From positions 248,001 to 312,000 of the forward strand of contig NZ_LZSO01000012.1 in assembly GCF_001665785.1 (NCBI RefSeq): a stretch of DNA of 64,000 nt, read 5' to 3'. Below are positions 25,801 to 34,789 of the stretch, piece after piece. The position numbers and the translations under genes were made by a program. Every line of letters starts with the position of its first letter. Position 1 is the stretch's first letter. This DNA is from Mycolicibacterium peregrinum. GTDB taxonomy: Bacteria; Actinomycetota; Actinomycetes; Mycobacteriales; Mycobacteriaceae. The notes under the pieces were generated by a model. That model was not told where the DNA came from, searched no databases, and worked only from the letters and a program-made list of their open reading frames with translations.

Positions 25801-28262
25801 TCGAGCGGGACGGTGTCGGCGCCGACGATTCGTTCTTCGATCTGGGCGGCCACTCCCTGCTTGCCACCAAACTCGTTGCCGCGGTGCGGGCCCGATTCGG
25901 GGTCGACCTCGGGGTGGCCGACGTGTTCGAGAACGCCACGGTGGCGGGTCTGGCCGCTCGGGTCGACGAATTGCAGGCCTCGGGCACCGGCGTTGGCCTG
26001 CCCCCGATTGTGGCGGCGCAACACAACGGACCGTCGCAGATGTCGGCGGCCCAGCACCGGCAGTGGTTCCAGTTCCGCATCGACGGACCCAACCCGGTCA
26101 ACAACGTGCCCTTCGCGGCCCGGCTGACCGGACCCTGCGACGTCGAGGCCCTGGCAGCGGCGGTCGGCGATGTGGTGACTCGACACGAGATCCTGCGCAC
26201 CACCTACCGCGAAATCGACGGTGTCCCTTACCAGGTCATCCATCCTGCGGCACCGGTGACGGTCCGCCGTGCCGACGGATCCGGTGAGGACTGGTTGCAG
26301 GACGAACTCGATACCGAGCGGCGCTATTGCTTCGACCTGGAGAACGAGTGGCCGATCCGGGCGGCGGTGTTGTCCACCCCTGGTGCGCACGTGCTGTCGT
26401 TGATCGTGCACCACATCGCCGCCGACCACTGGTCGGGTGCAGTGCTGTTCACCGATCTGATGACCGCCTACCACGCCCGCCGGGCGGGCGCCGCACCCGA
26501 CTGGGCACCGCTACCGGTCCAGTACGCCGATTTCGCCGACTGGCAGGCTGAAGTGCTTTCGGGCGCGGACGAGCGGATCGCGGAGCAACGCGACTACTGG
26601 ACAAGGCAACTGGCCGGTCTGTCGGCCGACCATGACGTCGAGAACGGCCTGCAACCGGACTTTCCACGGCCACCGGTACCGAGCGGCGAGGGTAAGGCGC
26701 TCGATTTCACCATCGACGTGGGCGTCCGGGACAAGCTCGTCGAACTCGCCCGTGAACTCGGCGTCACCGAGTTCATGGTGTTGCAGGCCGCCGTTGCGAT
26801 CGCCCTGCACAAAGCCGGGCAGGGCACCGACATCGCGCTGGGCACACCGGTGGCCGGACGCACCGCACCTGAGCTCGACGCGCTGATCGGCTTCTTCATC
26901 AACATCGTGGTGCTGCGCAACGATCTGTCCGGCAACCCGACACTGCGGGAGGTGTTGCGGCGTTCCCGTGACATGGCGCTGGCTGCCTACAAGCACCAGG
27001 ACCTGCCGTTCGACCGGGTGGTCGACGCAGTGAGCCCGGTGCGCTCGCTGGCACGCAACCCGCTGTTCGGCGTGGTGGTGCACGTGCGAGAGGACCTGCC
27101 CGCAAGTCAGGTCATCGACACCGGTGCCGACGGTGAAACCCTTTTCACCGCACTGGAACCCACGTTCGACGTGGCCCATGCGGACCTGTCGCTCAACTTC
27201 TTCGCCGAAGCCGGTGCCGGATATCGGGCCACCGTCATCTACCGCACCGAGCTCTACGAGGCGGCCACCGCAGCGCGCCTCGTGGACTGGCTGCACCGCA
27301 TCGTCGGGGTATTCGCCGGCGATGCCGACCAGACGCTACGCGACATCGCGGTGCTCGACACGGCCGAGCGCGACCTGCTCGTCGATGACTGGAGCCGCAA
27401 GGCGGTCCCGCCGGCCGGGCTGCCGCAGACCGAGGGCGCAGATCGCGTCTACCTGCTGGACGAATGGCGGCAACCGGTCGCCATCGGTGTCGTGGGCGAC
27501 GTCTACTACGCCGGCGGTGCGGTGGACGAGACGGCCGGCGCGGCCACCGGTGTCGGTTCAGATCGCTTCGCACCCAACCCCTTCGGCGACGGGCAGTTGT
27601 ATCGGACCGGGGACCGGGCCCGCTGGACGATCGACGGCCGGCTGGAGCCCATCACCACCGGTGAACCGCGTCTGCAGGCTGTCCTGGAAGGGCTCGACGG
27701 GGTGGCGGCCGCGGCGACCCGGCGTTGGGAGACCCGCGGTGCCACCACCCTGGCCGGCTATCTGGTTCTCGAACCCGGAAGCGTCGACACCGAGACTGTC
27801 CTTGAGACCGTGCGCGCTGCGCTGCCGGAGGAATTCGTCGATGCGGTGCTGATGGTCGTCGAGAGCATCGAGCCCGCCGGGCTGACCCGTCCGCGCGTCA
27901 CCACGACGGCGCCCGCCGAGCCACCGGCCACCCCGACCGAGGTGACGCTGGCGGCGATGCTCGTGGCGCTGCTCGGCGCCACCGAGGTGGGCCGGTACGA
28001 CGACTTCTTCACGCTCGGCGGCGACAGCATCCTGGCCGTGCAGCTCGCGGCGCGGGCCAGGGATGCCGGTGTGGCGATGACGGCCCGCATGGTGTTCGAG
28101 CATCCCGGGCTGGCCGATCTGGCCGCCGCGATCGATGCGGCCGGTGAAACCGGGGAAACCGCTGACGTCCACCATGAGCCGATGTCCGCCTCGGGTTTGT
28201 CGCCCGACGAGCTCGCCGCGTTGACCGCGGGATGGGGGCAGGACCAGGGGATCTCGACATGA
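22797..28262 (+). CDS. mbtE: Nonribosomal peptide synthetase MbtE (C-A-PCP-C-remnant A-PCP)
   Basis: 1821 aa, longer than the 1682 aa of M. tuberculosis MbtE. GTG start with AAGGA about 11 bases upstream, overlapping mbtD by 8 bases. Condensation 1 has HHIAWDDGS near 186; adenylation has YTSGSTGLPKG near 629 and YRSGDLARR; carrier 1 has DLGGHSLLATKL near 1020; condensation 2 has HHIAADHWSG near 1205, where the usual HHxxxDG ends in His. Then comes a region of about 250 residues that keeps only late adenylation-like pieces (VYYAGGAVDE, LYRTGDRARW) and no ATP loop, and finally carrier 2 with FFTLGGDSILAVQ near 1744. MbtE adds the lysine unit that becomes N-acyl-N-hydroxylysine. Confidence 0.93.
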   Translation: MTDMVSADSAAPRTSHARLELMRRRLAERGLASASGESGQGDAGAASAPVDPTVLSDGQRRMWFVQGFDPSGVLLNICLSYRLDGVIDAERLHDALIAVARRHPILRTTYRADENGEPTAAVHDDLTPGWTVHDLSDKSERARKLRLEVLAQREFGTAFDLGSDSPVRITLIKTGPSEHVMLLVAHHIAWDDGSWRVFFTDLTRAYSGAQLAETPLVPVSEAPDGDADLAYWREVLAAPPEPLELPGPAGSVVPSGFRSQRSTVRLSAETVRQVAALARDTGATPYMVLLAAFGALIHRYTHTDDFLVATPVLNRDTDETIGYYGNTVAMRLRPQATLGFRELVEATRDTAIGAFTHQRVNLDRVVAELNPDRRHGAERMTRVSFGFREPDGGGFRPDGVTCERAELRGQHTQLPLGFMVELDAEGAVVEAEHLTEVLDADLAAQMLRHFAVLLDSALAEPDRPLAALDLFTAEDAEWLRAVSTGEQFDTPATTLGALVTEQAARTPDAIAVVYEGRHYTYREINESANRLAHWLIAQGIGTEDRVAVLLEKSPELVITALGIVKAGAVYLPVDPTYPEDRLTYILSDSDPKTILRQPVDGLENYPATDPTDAERIRPLRPDNTAYLIYTSGSTGLPKGVPVPHRPIAEYFVWFGGDYEVTEDERLLQVASQSFDVSIGEIFGMLAAGARLVIPKPGGLGDIGYLTDLLRNEGITSMHFVPSLLGLFLSLPGVNEWRTLQRVPIGGEALPGEIADKFLATFDSLLHNFYGPTETVLNCTRYKVEGKQGSRIVPIGTPKINTTIYLLDDALQPVPVGVIGEIYIGGTHVAHGYHDRPRLTAERFVADPFNPGGRMYRSGDLARRNADGDIEFVGRADEQVKVRGFRIELGEVSSAISVDPSVGQAVVVVSDLPSLGKSLVAYITPAAGAERVEIDRIRARVTAALPEYMIPAAFVELAEIPITAHGKIDRRALPEPEIRSATEFRAPDTETEHEIVALFGELLERDGVGADDSFFDLGGHSLLATKLVAAVRARFGVDLGVADVFENATVAGLAARVDELQASGTGVGLPPIVAAQHNGPSQMSAAQHRQWFQFRIDGPNPVNNVPFAARLTGPCDVEALAAAVGDVVTRHEILRTTYREIDGVPYQVIHPAAPVTVRRADGSGEDWLQDELDTERRYCFDLENEWPIRAAVLSTPGAHVLSLIVHHIAADHWSGAVLFTDLMTAYHARRAGAAPDWAPLPVQYADFADWQAEVLSGADERIAEQRDYWTRQLAGLSADHDVENGLQPDFPRPPVPSGEGKALDFTIDVGVRDKLVELARELGVTEFMVLQAAVAIALHKAGQGTDIALGTPVAGRTAPELDALIGFFINIVVLRNDLSGNPTLREVLRRSRDMALAAYKHQDLPFDRVVDAVSPVRSLARNPLFGVVVHVREDLPASQVIDTGADGETLFTALEPTFDVAHADLSLNFFAEAGAGYRATVIYRTELYEAATAARLVDWLHRIVGVFAGDADQTLRDIAVLDTAERDLLVDDWSRKAVPPAGLPQTEGADRVYLLDEWRQPVAIGVVGDVYYAGGAVDETAGAATGVGSDRFAPNPFGDGQLYRTGDRARWTIDGRLEPITTGEPRLQAVLEGLDGVAAAATRRWETRGATTLAGYLVLEPGSVDTETVLETVRAALPEEFVDAVLMVVESIEPAGLTRPRVTTTAPAEPPATPTEVTLAAMLVALLGATEVGRYDDFFTLGGDSILAVQLAARARDAGVAMTARMVFEHPGLADLAAAIDAAGETGETADVHHEPMSASGLSPDELAALTAGWGQDQGIST

Positions 28263-31200
28263 CGACCACCGGGACGCCGCCCGGCGTCGAGGACGTCCTG
28301 GCGCTGAGCCCGCTGCAACAGGGGCTGTACTCGCTGGCCGGGCTGACCGAAGGCGACGAGGGGGCGGACCCGTACCTCATCGCGATGGCCGCCGACATCG
28401 ACGGGGCAGTGGACGCCGGGTTGCTGCGGGCCTGTGCCGAGGCGATGCTGGTGCGCCATCCGAACCTGCGGGCCAGCTTCTTCCAGGGAAACCTGAGCCG
28501 CCCCGTCGCAGTGGTCCCGTCGGCTCTCGAACTGCCGTGGCGGCACGTGCAGGCCGATGACGCGCGGGCGCTCGCCCTGGAATCCGAGGAACGCGCCAGG
28601 CGCTTCGACCTGGGACGCGGCCCGCTGATCCGCTTCCTGCTCATCGAAAAGCCCGGGCAACGCTGGCGTCTGGTGATCGTTGCCCATCACATCGCGATCG
28701 ACGGCTGGTCGCTGCCGGTGTTCGTCGGCGAGCTGATCGCGCTCTACGGGGCGAAGGGAGACGCGACCGCGCTGCCCTCGGCGGTGCGCCCGTATCGCGA
28801 CTACATCGGCTGGCTGGCCGGGCGCGATCAGGCGGACAGTCGGGCGCGGTGGCAGGCACATCTGTACGGCATGGACGCCCCGACCTTGTTGTCGCCGGCG
28901 TTGTCCGGACGGGCGGCCGAGCCGGGTCTGCCGGCCCGCACCGAGGTGACCCTCGACGAGCAACAGTCCGCTGCGATCTTCGAGGCCGCCCGGAAACGCG
29001 GCGTCACAGTCAACACCCTGTTCCAGATGGCTTGGGCGACAATTCTTTCGGTCTTCACCGGCCGTACCGACGTGGTATACGGCGTCACGGTGTCGGGCCG
29101 CCCGGACGAGCTGGCCGGTGTCGAGTCGATGGTCGGCCTGTTCATCAACACCGTGCCGCTCCGGGTCCGGGTCGACCCCGGCCTTCCCGTCGGCGGTCAG
29201 TGCCTGGCGCTGCAGCGGGAGGCCGCTGAGCTGCGCGAGCACAGCTACCTCAGCCACACCGAGTTGCGTTCACTCGGTGGGATCGGCGAGCTGTACGACA
29301 CGCTGCTGGTCTACGAGAACTTCCCGCCCGGCGGGTTGGTCGGCAGCGACGAGTTCGCCCTCGGTGAGGCCGTGTTGCGGCCCGCGGCGTTGGAGAGCCT
29401 GTCCCACTTCCCGGTCACCATCGCCGCACACCCCACCCACGGCCGGCTCACGGTGCTCGTCGAAACCCTCGGCGGGGCGCTGGGGCAGCTCGATCCGCGT
29501 GCTCTGGGGCTTCGGGTGCTGACCGTGGTCCAGCGGCTGCTGGAGAGCTGGGAGCGTCCGCTGCGCGAGGTCGCGGTGACCCTCGACGACGAGCCGCCGC
29601 CCGTCGGTGCGCCACCGATCACCCAGCGGGACGGTGGTTTCCACACCGGCTTCCACACCACGTTCAGTGAGACCGCCGCCGCGCGCCTCGGTTCGGTGGC
29701 CCTGAGCTGGGACGGGGGAGAGCTCAGCTATCGCGAACTCGACGAGGCCGCCGACCGCCTGGCTGCCGCGCTGATCCGCCGTGGCGTGTCCGTCGAGACT
29801 CCGGTCCCGATCCGGTTGCGACGTGGGCCCGACTACGTGGTGGCGATGCTCGCGGTGCTCAAGGCGGGCGCGATGATCGTGCCACTGGATCCGGCCATGC
29901 CCGAGGAACGGGTTGCCGAGATCCTCCGTCAGATCGGCTCAGGCCGCCATGCGCTGGTCGTCGACGAAACCCTGCTGGCATCGGTGGATTCCGGAGCGGA
30001 CACCGACCACCGGCCCGCACCGGTCTACCCCGGGCAGGGTGCCTACATCGTGTTCACCTCCGGAACGACCGGAAAACCCAAGGGCGTCATCGGAACCCAT
30101 CAGGCGCTGCTGGCCTATTGCGCCGACCATGCCCGTCAAGTGCTTCGGCCGGCCGCCGAGCGCCTCGGTCGTCCGCTGCGAGTGGCCCACGCGTGGTCGT
30201 TCACCTTCGATGCGGCCTGGCAGCCGTTGGCGGCCCTGCTCGACGGGCACACCGTGCACATCGTCTCCGATGAAGTGCAGCGCGACGCCGAGGCCCTGGT
30301 GGAGACCATCGGGCGCTTCGCCATCGACATGATCGACACCACGCCGTCGATGTTCGCCTCCCTGCGGGCGGCCGGCCTGCTCACCCAGGTGCCGTTGGCG
30401 GTGCTCGCACTCGGCGGCGAGGCCATCGACACCGCCACCTGGCAGGGGATCCAGGCCGAATGTGAGCGCACCGGCATGTCGGCCCACAACTGCTACGGCC
30501 CGACCGAGACCACGGTGGAAGCCGTCGTCGCGTCCATCGCCGAGTATGCGCAGCCCGGTATCGGGCGTCCCACGGAGTCGACCGCGGCCTACGTCCTCGA
30601 CGGCTGGCTCCGCCCGGTTCCCGACGGAGTGTGCGGCGAACTGTATCTGGCCGGTGGTCAACTGACCCGCGGCTATCTCGGCAGACCGGGGGAGACGGCC
30701 GGACGGTTCGTCGCCGATCCGTTCACGCCGGGTGCCCGGATGTACCGCACCGGTGACGTGGTGCGTCGACGGGTGGGATCTCGTGCTCTCGAGTTTCTCG
30801 GCCGCAGCGACGACCAGGTCAAGATCCGTGGTTTCCGGGTGGAGCCAGGCGAGGTCGCCGCGACGTTGCACGCCCATCCAGGGGTGCGGCATGCCCATGT
30901 GGCGGTACGGCAGCACCGCAGCGGGCCGCGCCTGATCGCGTATGTGGTCGCCGACACCCCGGTCACCGAGTTGCGGGGGATGCTGACCGACACCCTGCCA
31001 AGGCATCTGGTGCCCCACCACATCGTGGCCGTCGACGAGATTCCACTGACCACCAACGGCAAGGTCGACGACGCCGCGCTGGCGGCGCTGGGTACCGGCG
31101 GCCGCTCCGAAGGGGCCGAGCAGCCCGCCACCGACACCGAGCTGTTGCTGGCCCAGGTGCTGTCCGAGGTGCTGGGGACCACTGACGGCGCGGGTGTGGA

Positions 31201-32695
31201 CGTCACCGCCGACTTCCTCGATCTCGGGCTGGACAGCATCGTGGCGCTGTCGGTGGTCCAGGCTGTGCGGCGCCGTGGCGTGGCATTGCGTGCCCGCCTG
31301 ATGTTGGACTGTGCAACGGTCCGCGAGCTCGCGGCCGCGATCGATGCCGATGCGGACGCCGTCGCGCAGGACCGAGATGCGGCTGACCAAGCCGCACCCG
31401 AAACCACCCCGATCCCGCTGCTGCCCAACGGGCGCTGGCTGTACCAGTACGGCGACCCCCGCCGGCTCGCCCAAACCGAGGTGTTCCGGCTGCCCCAGGG
31501 AATTACCCGAGCGCAGTTGGAAACCCTGCTGCGCAACGTGATCGACGGGCATGAGGTATTACGAACCCGTTTGGACCTCGAGACCCTGGCGCTCGTGCCT
31601 CATGAGCGCGGTGAGATCCTCTCGGAGGCGACCGGCTCGGGTGAGCTCGATGCCGCGGTGGCCGAACAGGCCGACCTCTCGGTGCAGCGCCTCGATCCGC
31701 AGAACGGGTCGATGCTCGACGCGGTGTGGCTGCATCACCCGCAGACGCACGGCGGGCTGCTGATCCTCACCGCCCACGTGCTGGCCCTGGACCCGGCTTC
31801 GTGGCGGATCCTGGTCGGTGAACTCGAAAATGCCTGGTATGCACTGTCTTCCGGGAGGACGCCGCTGCCGGTGCGGGAACACACCTCGCTGCGGCAGTGG
31901 TCCCTACTGCTCTCGGAGCGGGCGGCCGCGCTCGACACCTGCGGCTTCTGGGAGCGGCAGTTCGACGGTGACGATCCGGACATCGGTGCGCGCCGGATCG
32001 ATCCCGCAGCCGACCGGATGGGCGGGGTGACCATCAAGATGGCCTTCGCCGAACCCGACGTGACGGCCCGACTGCTCACCGGCGCAATGCCGGTGACCGA
32101 GGTGCTGGCCGCGGCAACCGCCCGGGCGCTGACCAATTGGCGTCGCCACCGGGGTCAGCCGACCTCGGCGCCACTGCTGGCGCTGGAAACCCACGGTCGG
32201 TCCGATGCGGTGGTGTCCGGCCGTGGCGAGGTCGATACCGGCGACACCGCCGGGTTGCTCAGCATGATCTACCCGTTGCGGCTGACCGCCGACGACGTCC
32301 GGGGGGTCGCCGCACAGGTGGCCGCCATCCCCGGCGACGCCATCGACTACGGCCTGCTGCGGTACCTGCGTGAGGACACCGGCCGGCGCCTCGGGGCCCA
32401 CCGGGATCCGCAGGTGCTGCTCAACTATCTGGGCCGTATCGAACTGGACGCGGCCGATCACGCCCTGCTGCAGGACCGTTCGTTGCAGACCGGGGTGACC
32501 CCGATTCCCGAGCCGAATGTCGCTGTGCGCCATGAGCTGACGATCATGGCCGCGGTGATCGACCGCGACGGGTCGGCCGTGCTCGGCACCCAGTGGCGGA
32601 CCCTGCCCGACATTCTGTCCGCCGAGGACGTCGCCACCCTGCAGGCGATGTGGCTGGACGCATTACCAGAGGTGTTGCGAGAGGTGACCCCATGA
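28259..32695 (+). CDS. mbtF: Nonribosomal peptide synthetase MbtF (C-A-PCP-terminal C/E-like)
   Basis: 1478 aa (1461 in M. tuberculosis), ATG overlapping the mbtE stop, with AGGGG 8 bases upstream. Condensation domain starting LALSPLQQGLYSL with HHIAIDGWS near 143; adenylation with FTSGTTGKPKGVIGTH near 600 and MYRTGDVVRRR; carrier with FLDLGLDSIVALSVVQ near 992; and a terminal domain of the condensation/epimerisation fold from about 1040 to the end. In that last domain the catalytic HHxxxDG position reads AHVLALDPASW, so the first histidine is lost. MbtF activates the second lysine, which ends up as the cyclic hydroxamate (azepinone) terminus. Confidence 0.93.
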   Translation: MTTTGTPPGVEDVLALSPLQQGLYSLAGLTEGDEGADPYLIAMAADIDGAVDAGLLRACAEAMLVRHPNLRASFFQGNLSRPVAVVPSALELPWRHVQADDARALALESEERARRFDLGRGPLIRFLLIEKPGQRWRLVIVAHHIAIDGWSLPVFVGELIALYGAKGDATALPSAVRPYRDYIGWLAGRDQADSRARWQAHLYGMDAPTLLSPALSGRAAEPGLPARTEVTLDEQQSAAIFEAARKRGVTVNTLFQMAWATILSVFTGRTDVVYGVTVSGRPDELAGVESMVGLFINTVPLRVRVDPGLPVGGQCLALQREAAELREHSYLSHTELRSLGGIGELYDTLLVYENFPPGGLVGSDEFALGEAVLRPAALESLSHFPVTIAAHPTHGRLTVLVETLGGALGQLDPRALGLRVLTVVQRLLESWERPLREVAVTLDDEPPPVGAPPITQRDGGFHTGFHTTFSETAAARLGSVALSWDGGELSYRELDEAADRLAAALIRRGVSVETPVPIRLRRGPDYVVAMLAVLKAGAMIVPLDPAMPEERVAEILRQIGSGRHALVVDETLLASVDSGADTDHRPAPVYPGQGAYIVFTSGTTGKPKGVIGTHQALLAYCADHARQVLRPAAERLGRPLRVAHAWSFTFDAAWQPLAALLDGHTVHIVSDEVQRDAEALVETIGRFAIDMIDTTPSMFASLRAAGLLTQVPLAVLALGGEAIDTATWQGIQAECERTGMSAHNCYGPTETTVEAVVASIAEYAQPGIGRPTESTAAYVLDGWLRPVPDGVCGELYLAGGQLTRGYLGRPGETAGRFVADPFTPGARMYRTGDVVRRRVGSRALEFLGRSDDQVKIRGFRVEPGEVAATLHAHPGVRHAHVAVRQHRSGPRLIAYVVADTPVTELRGMLTDTLPRHLVPHHIVAVDEIPLTTNGKVDDAALAALGTGGRSEGAEQPATDTELLLAQVLSEVLGTTDGAGVDVTADFLDLGLDSIVALSVVQAVRRRGVALRARLMLDCATVRELAAAIDADADAVAQDRDAADQAAPETTPIPLLPNGRWLYQYGDPRRLAQTEVFRLPQGITRAQLETLLRNVIDGHEVLRTRLDLETLALVPHERGEILSEATGSGELDAAVAEQADLSVQRLDPQNGSMLDAVWLHHPQTHGGLLILTAHVLALDPASWRILVGELENAWYALSSGRTPLPVREHTSLRQWSLLLSERAAALDTCGFWERQFDGDDPDIGARRIDPAADRMGGVTIKMAFAEPDVTARLLTGAMPVTEVLAAATARALTNWRRHRGQPTSAPLLALETHGRSDAVVSGRGEVDTGDTAGLLSMIYPLRLTADDVRGVAAQVAAIPGDAIDYGLLRYLREDTGRRLGAHRDPQVLLNYLGRIELDAADHALLQDRSLQTGVTPIPEPNVAVRHELTIMAAVIDRDGSAVLGTQWRTLPDILSAEDVATLQAMWLDALPEVLREVTP

Positions 32696-34065
32696 GTACC
32701 CCATCGGCCCCCACCCTGGCCGTCATCGGTGCCGGGCCCAAGGCCATCGCGGTGGCGGCCAAGGCCGCCGAACTGCGGGCGATGGGCGTGCCGGCCCCCG
32801 AGGTTGTCGTCGTCGAACGTGCCGGGGTGGCCGCCAACTGGCAGGCCGTCGGTGGTTGGACCGATGGCAACCACCGCCTCGGTACCGGGCCCGAGAAGGA
32901 TGTCGGCTTCCCCTACCGGTCGTCACTGGTGTCGCGGCGTAACGCCGAACTCGACGAACGGATGACCCGGCACAGTTGGCAGGCCTACCTGATCGCCACA
33001 GGTGGATTCGCCGAATGGGTCGATCGCGGCCGGCCCGCACCGACCCACCGGCGCTGGAGCCAGTATCTCGGCTGGGTGGCCGAGGACGTCGGGATGAACG
33101 TGGTTCTCGGTGAGGTGGAACAGATCTCGGTCGATGGTGACGCCGGCGGTGCCGGCAATTCAACCGACGCCGGCGGTGCCGGCAATTCAACCGACGCCGG
33201 CAGTTCGACAGGCGCCCACCGGTGGGTGCTGCGCACCGCCGAGGACACCGTGTGTGCCGACGGTCTGATGATCACCGGGCCCGGTCAGGCCGAGCGTTCG
33301 GTGCTGCCGGGCAACCCCCGGGTGATGTCGATCGCCCAGTTCTGGCATCAGGCCCGCAAGCACGAGATGATCACCGCGGAGCGAGTCGCCGTGATCGGAG
33401 GCGGCGAGACGGCCGCTTCGATGCTCAACGAGCTGTTCCGCCACCGGGTTTCGACGATCACCGTGATCTCACCGACGGTCACCCTGTTCACCCGCGGCGA
33501 GGGATTCTTCGAGAACACCCTGTTCTCCGATCCGACCGGCTGGACCGGGCTGACTCTGGCCGAGCGCCGGGATGCCCTGGCCCGCACCGATCGTGGGGTG
33601 TTCTCGGCGCGGGTGCAGGACGCCCTGCTGGCCGACGACCGCATCCGTCACCTGCGGGGGCGGGTCGCACATGCAGTGGCCCGCGACGAGCGGATCCGCC
33701 TGACGCTGTCGACCAATACCGGCGGCGAAGCGGTCGAGACAGTCCACGGCTTCGATCTGGTGATCGACGGGTCCGGCGCCGACGCGTTGTGGTTCGCCCC
33801 GTTGTTCAGCCAGGACGCGCTCGACCTGCTCGAGCTCGGCCTCGGCGGTCCGCTGAGCAGTGATTCGCTGCAGGAGCACATCGGCCATGACCTGGCACTG
33901 ACCGATGTGTTCCCCAAGTTGTTCCTGCCGGGGCTGGCGGGGCTCACCCAGGGCCCCGGCTTCCCGAATCTGAGTTGTCTCGGCCTGTTGTCCGACCGGG
34001 TACTGGGTGCGAACCTGGTCCACCCCTCGATGAGGAGACTCGATGAGTTCCAATCCGTTCGATGA
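32692..34065 (+). CDS. mbtG: Lysine N6-monooxygenase MbtG
   Basis: 457 aa flavin N-hydroxylating monooxygenase that converts the lysine side chain (free or acylated) to the hydroxamate precursor. ATG overlaps the mbtF stop (ATGA). FAD-binding [15 protein letters not shown] at residues 10-24, NADPH-binding [12 protein letters not shown] near 236, and the C-terminal [16 protein letters not shown] typical of the family. It is longer than M. tuberculosis MbtG (431 aa), mainly because of a 9-residue tandem repeat (DAGGAGNST twice, then a partial copy) at about 150-172. The insert lies between a surface strand ([13 protein letters not shown]) and RWVLRTAED and should be tolerated. Confidence 0.93.
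   Translation: MSTPSAPTLAVIGAGPKAIAVAAKAAELRAMGVPAPEVVVVERAGVAANWQAVGGWTDGNHRLGTGPEKDVGFPYRSSLVSRRNAELDERMTRHSWQAYLIATGGFAEWVDRGRPAPTHRRWSQYLGWVAEDVGMNVVLGEVEQISVDGDAGGAGNSTDAGGAGNSTDAGSSTGAHRWVLRTAEDTVCADGLMITGPGQAERSVLPGNPRVMSIAQFWHQARKHEMITAERVAVIGGGETAASMLNELFRHRVSTITVISPTVTLFTRGEGFFENTLFSDPTGWTGLTLAERRDALARTDRGVFSARVQDALLADDRIRHLRGRVAHAVARDERIRLTLSTNTGGEAVETVHGFDLVIDGSGADALWFAPLFSQDALDLLELGLGGPLSSDSLQEHIGHDLALTDVFPKLFLPGLAGLTQGPGFPNLSCLGLLSDRVLGANLVHPSMRRLDEFQSVR
33139..33203 (+). repeat. 27-bp tandem repeat inside mbtG
   Basis: Two identical 27-bp units (33139-33165 and 33166-33192) followed by a partial third copy of 11 bases. The unit is in frame (9 codons, DAGGAGNST). The perfect identity suggests recent slippage and possible copy-number variation between strains. 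Confidence 0.9.
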
Positions 34066-34255
34066 CGAGAACGGCGCATTCTGCGTACTGGTCAACGATG
34101 AGGACCAGCACAGCCTGTGGCCGGCATTCGCCGAGGTGCCCGCGGGCTGGCGGGTGGTCTTCGGTGCGGCCGGCCGGGCCGAGTGCCTGAGCTACGTCGA
34201 GCAGAACTGGCCCGACATCCGGCCCCGCAGCCTGCGTAAGGCGCTGGCCGGCTGA
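34043..34255 (+). CDS. mbtH: MbtH protein
   Basis: 70 aa, founding member type of the MbtH-like family that binds and activates NRPS adenylation domains, here those of MbtB, MbtE and MbtF. Contains the family signature [19 protein letters not shown] and the C-terminal [19 protein letters not shown] lies 5 bases before the ATG, and the gene overlaps the end of mbtG by 23 bases. Last gene of the mbt train. Confidence 0.96.
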   Translation: MSSNPFDDENGAFCVLVNDEDQHSLWPAFAEVPAGWRVVFGAAGRAECLSYVEQNWPDIRPRSLRKALAG

Positions 34256-34268
34256 GCAGGCAGGGTGG

Positions 34269-34583
34269 TCACACAGGGTTCGGGGCGAGCGCGTCCATGT
34301 CGAACAACCGGGCATGCAGGATGGTGCGGTTCCGAAGCGCCGAACGGACGGCCCGGTGCAGCCCGTCCTCCAGGTAGATGTCGCCGCGCCACTTCACCGC
34401 GTGCGGAAACAGGTCGCCGTAGAAGGTCGAGTCTTCAGACAGCAACCGGTCGAGGGCGAGCACCGTGGTGGTCGTGACCAGCTCATCGAGGCGCAGCTGC
34501 CGCGGCGGGATGCGGGACCAGTCCCGGTGGGAGAGCCCGTGCTCCGGGTACGGTTTGCCCTCTTGGACGCCCTTGAAGATCAT
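34269..34583 (-). CDS. Conserved mycobacterial protein (Rv2375-like), possible ParB-like fold
   Basis: 104 aa from the ATG at 34583, picked because GGAGG lies 10 bases upstream and the length then fits the M. tuberculosis homologue beside hrcA; the frame is open further upstream. The sequence PPRQLRLDELVTTTTVLALDRLL, then FPHAVKWRGDIYLEDGLHRAVRSAL with an internal DGLHR, resembles the ParB/sulfiredoxin-type nucleotide-binding motif (GxHR). No function is established. It is the only minus-strand gene between mbtH and hrcA. Confidence 0.75.
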   Translation of the reverse strand: MIFKGVQEGKPYPEHGLSHRDWSRIPPRQLRLDELVTTTTVLALDRLLSEDSTFYGDLFPHAVKWRGDIYLEDGLHRAVRSALRNRTILHARLFDMDALAPNPV

Positions 34584-34658
34584 CGCCGGCCCGCCTCCGT
34601 CGCAGTAGCGCGCGGTGTTGCCATCGGCATAGTTGCCTAGGTTAATACGCTTGTGGGT

Positions 34659-34678
34659 TGGCACTCGCGCCGGTGCCA
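34659..34678. promoter_or_regulatory. Inverted repeat in the hrcA upstream region
   Basis: TGGCAC (34659-34664) and GTGCCA (34673-34678) are separated by 8 bases. It lies between the divergent small conserved gene and hrcA. The arms recall half of a CIRCE element, but the spacer and outer bases do not fit; possible operator of unknown protein. Confidence 0.35.
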
Positions 34679-34735
34679 CCTGGTGTGCTGGTGTGGACCT
34701 GTCACCGCAGAATCGGTAAACCTGCTGCTGGTCAG

Positions 34736-34741
34736 TAAAAT
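34736..34741 (+). promoter_or_regulatory. Candidate -10 element of hrcA
   Basis: TAAAAT fits the mycobacterial -10 pattern TANNNT and lies 48 bases before the preferred hrcA GTG. No convincing -35 is seen. Confidence 0.35.
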
Positions 34742-34789
34742 GAACCGAGCCAAATGCACACGTCGCTGCTGCGAAGGGTAGGTGAACAG

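Noticed and set aside
34650..34690. CIRCE element before hrcA
   Set aside because: Only part of one arm (GGCACTC) fits; the spacer and opposite arm do not match TTAGCACTC-N9-GAGTGCTAA.
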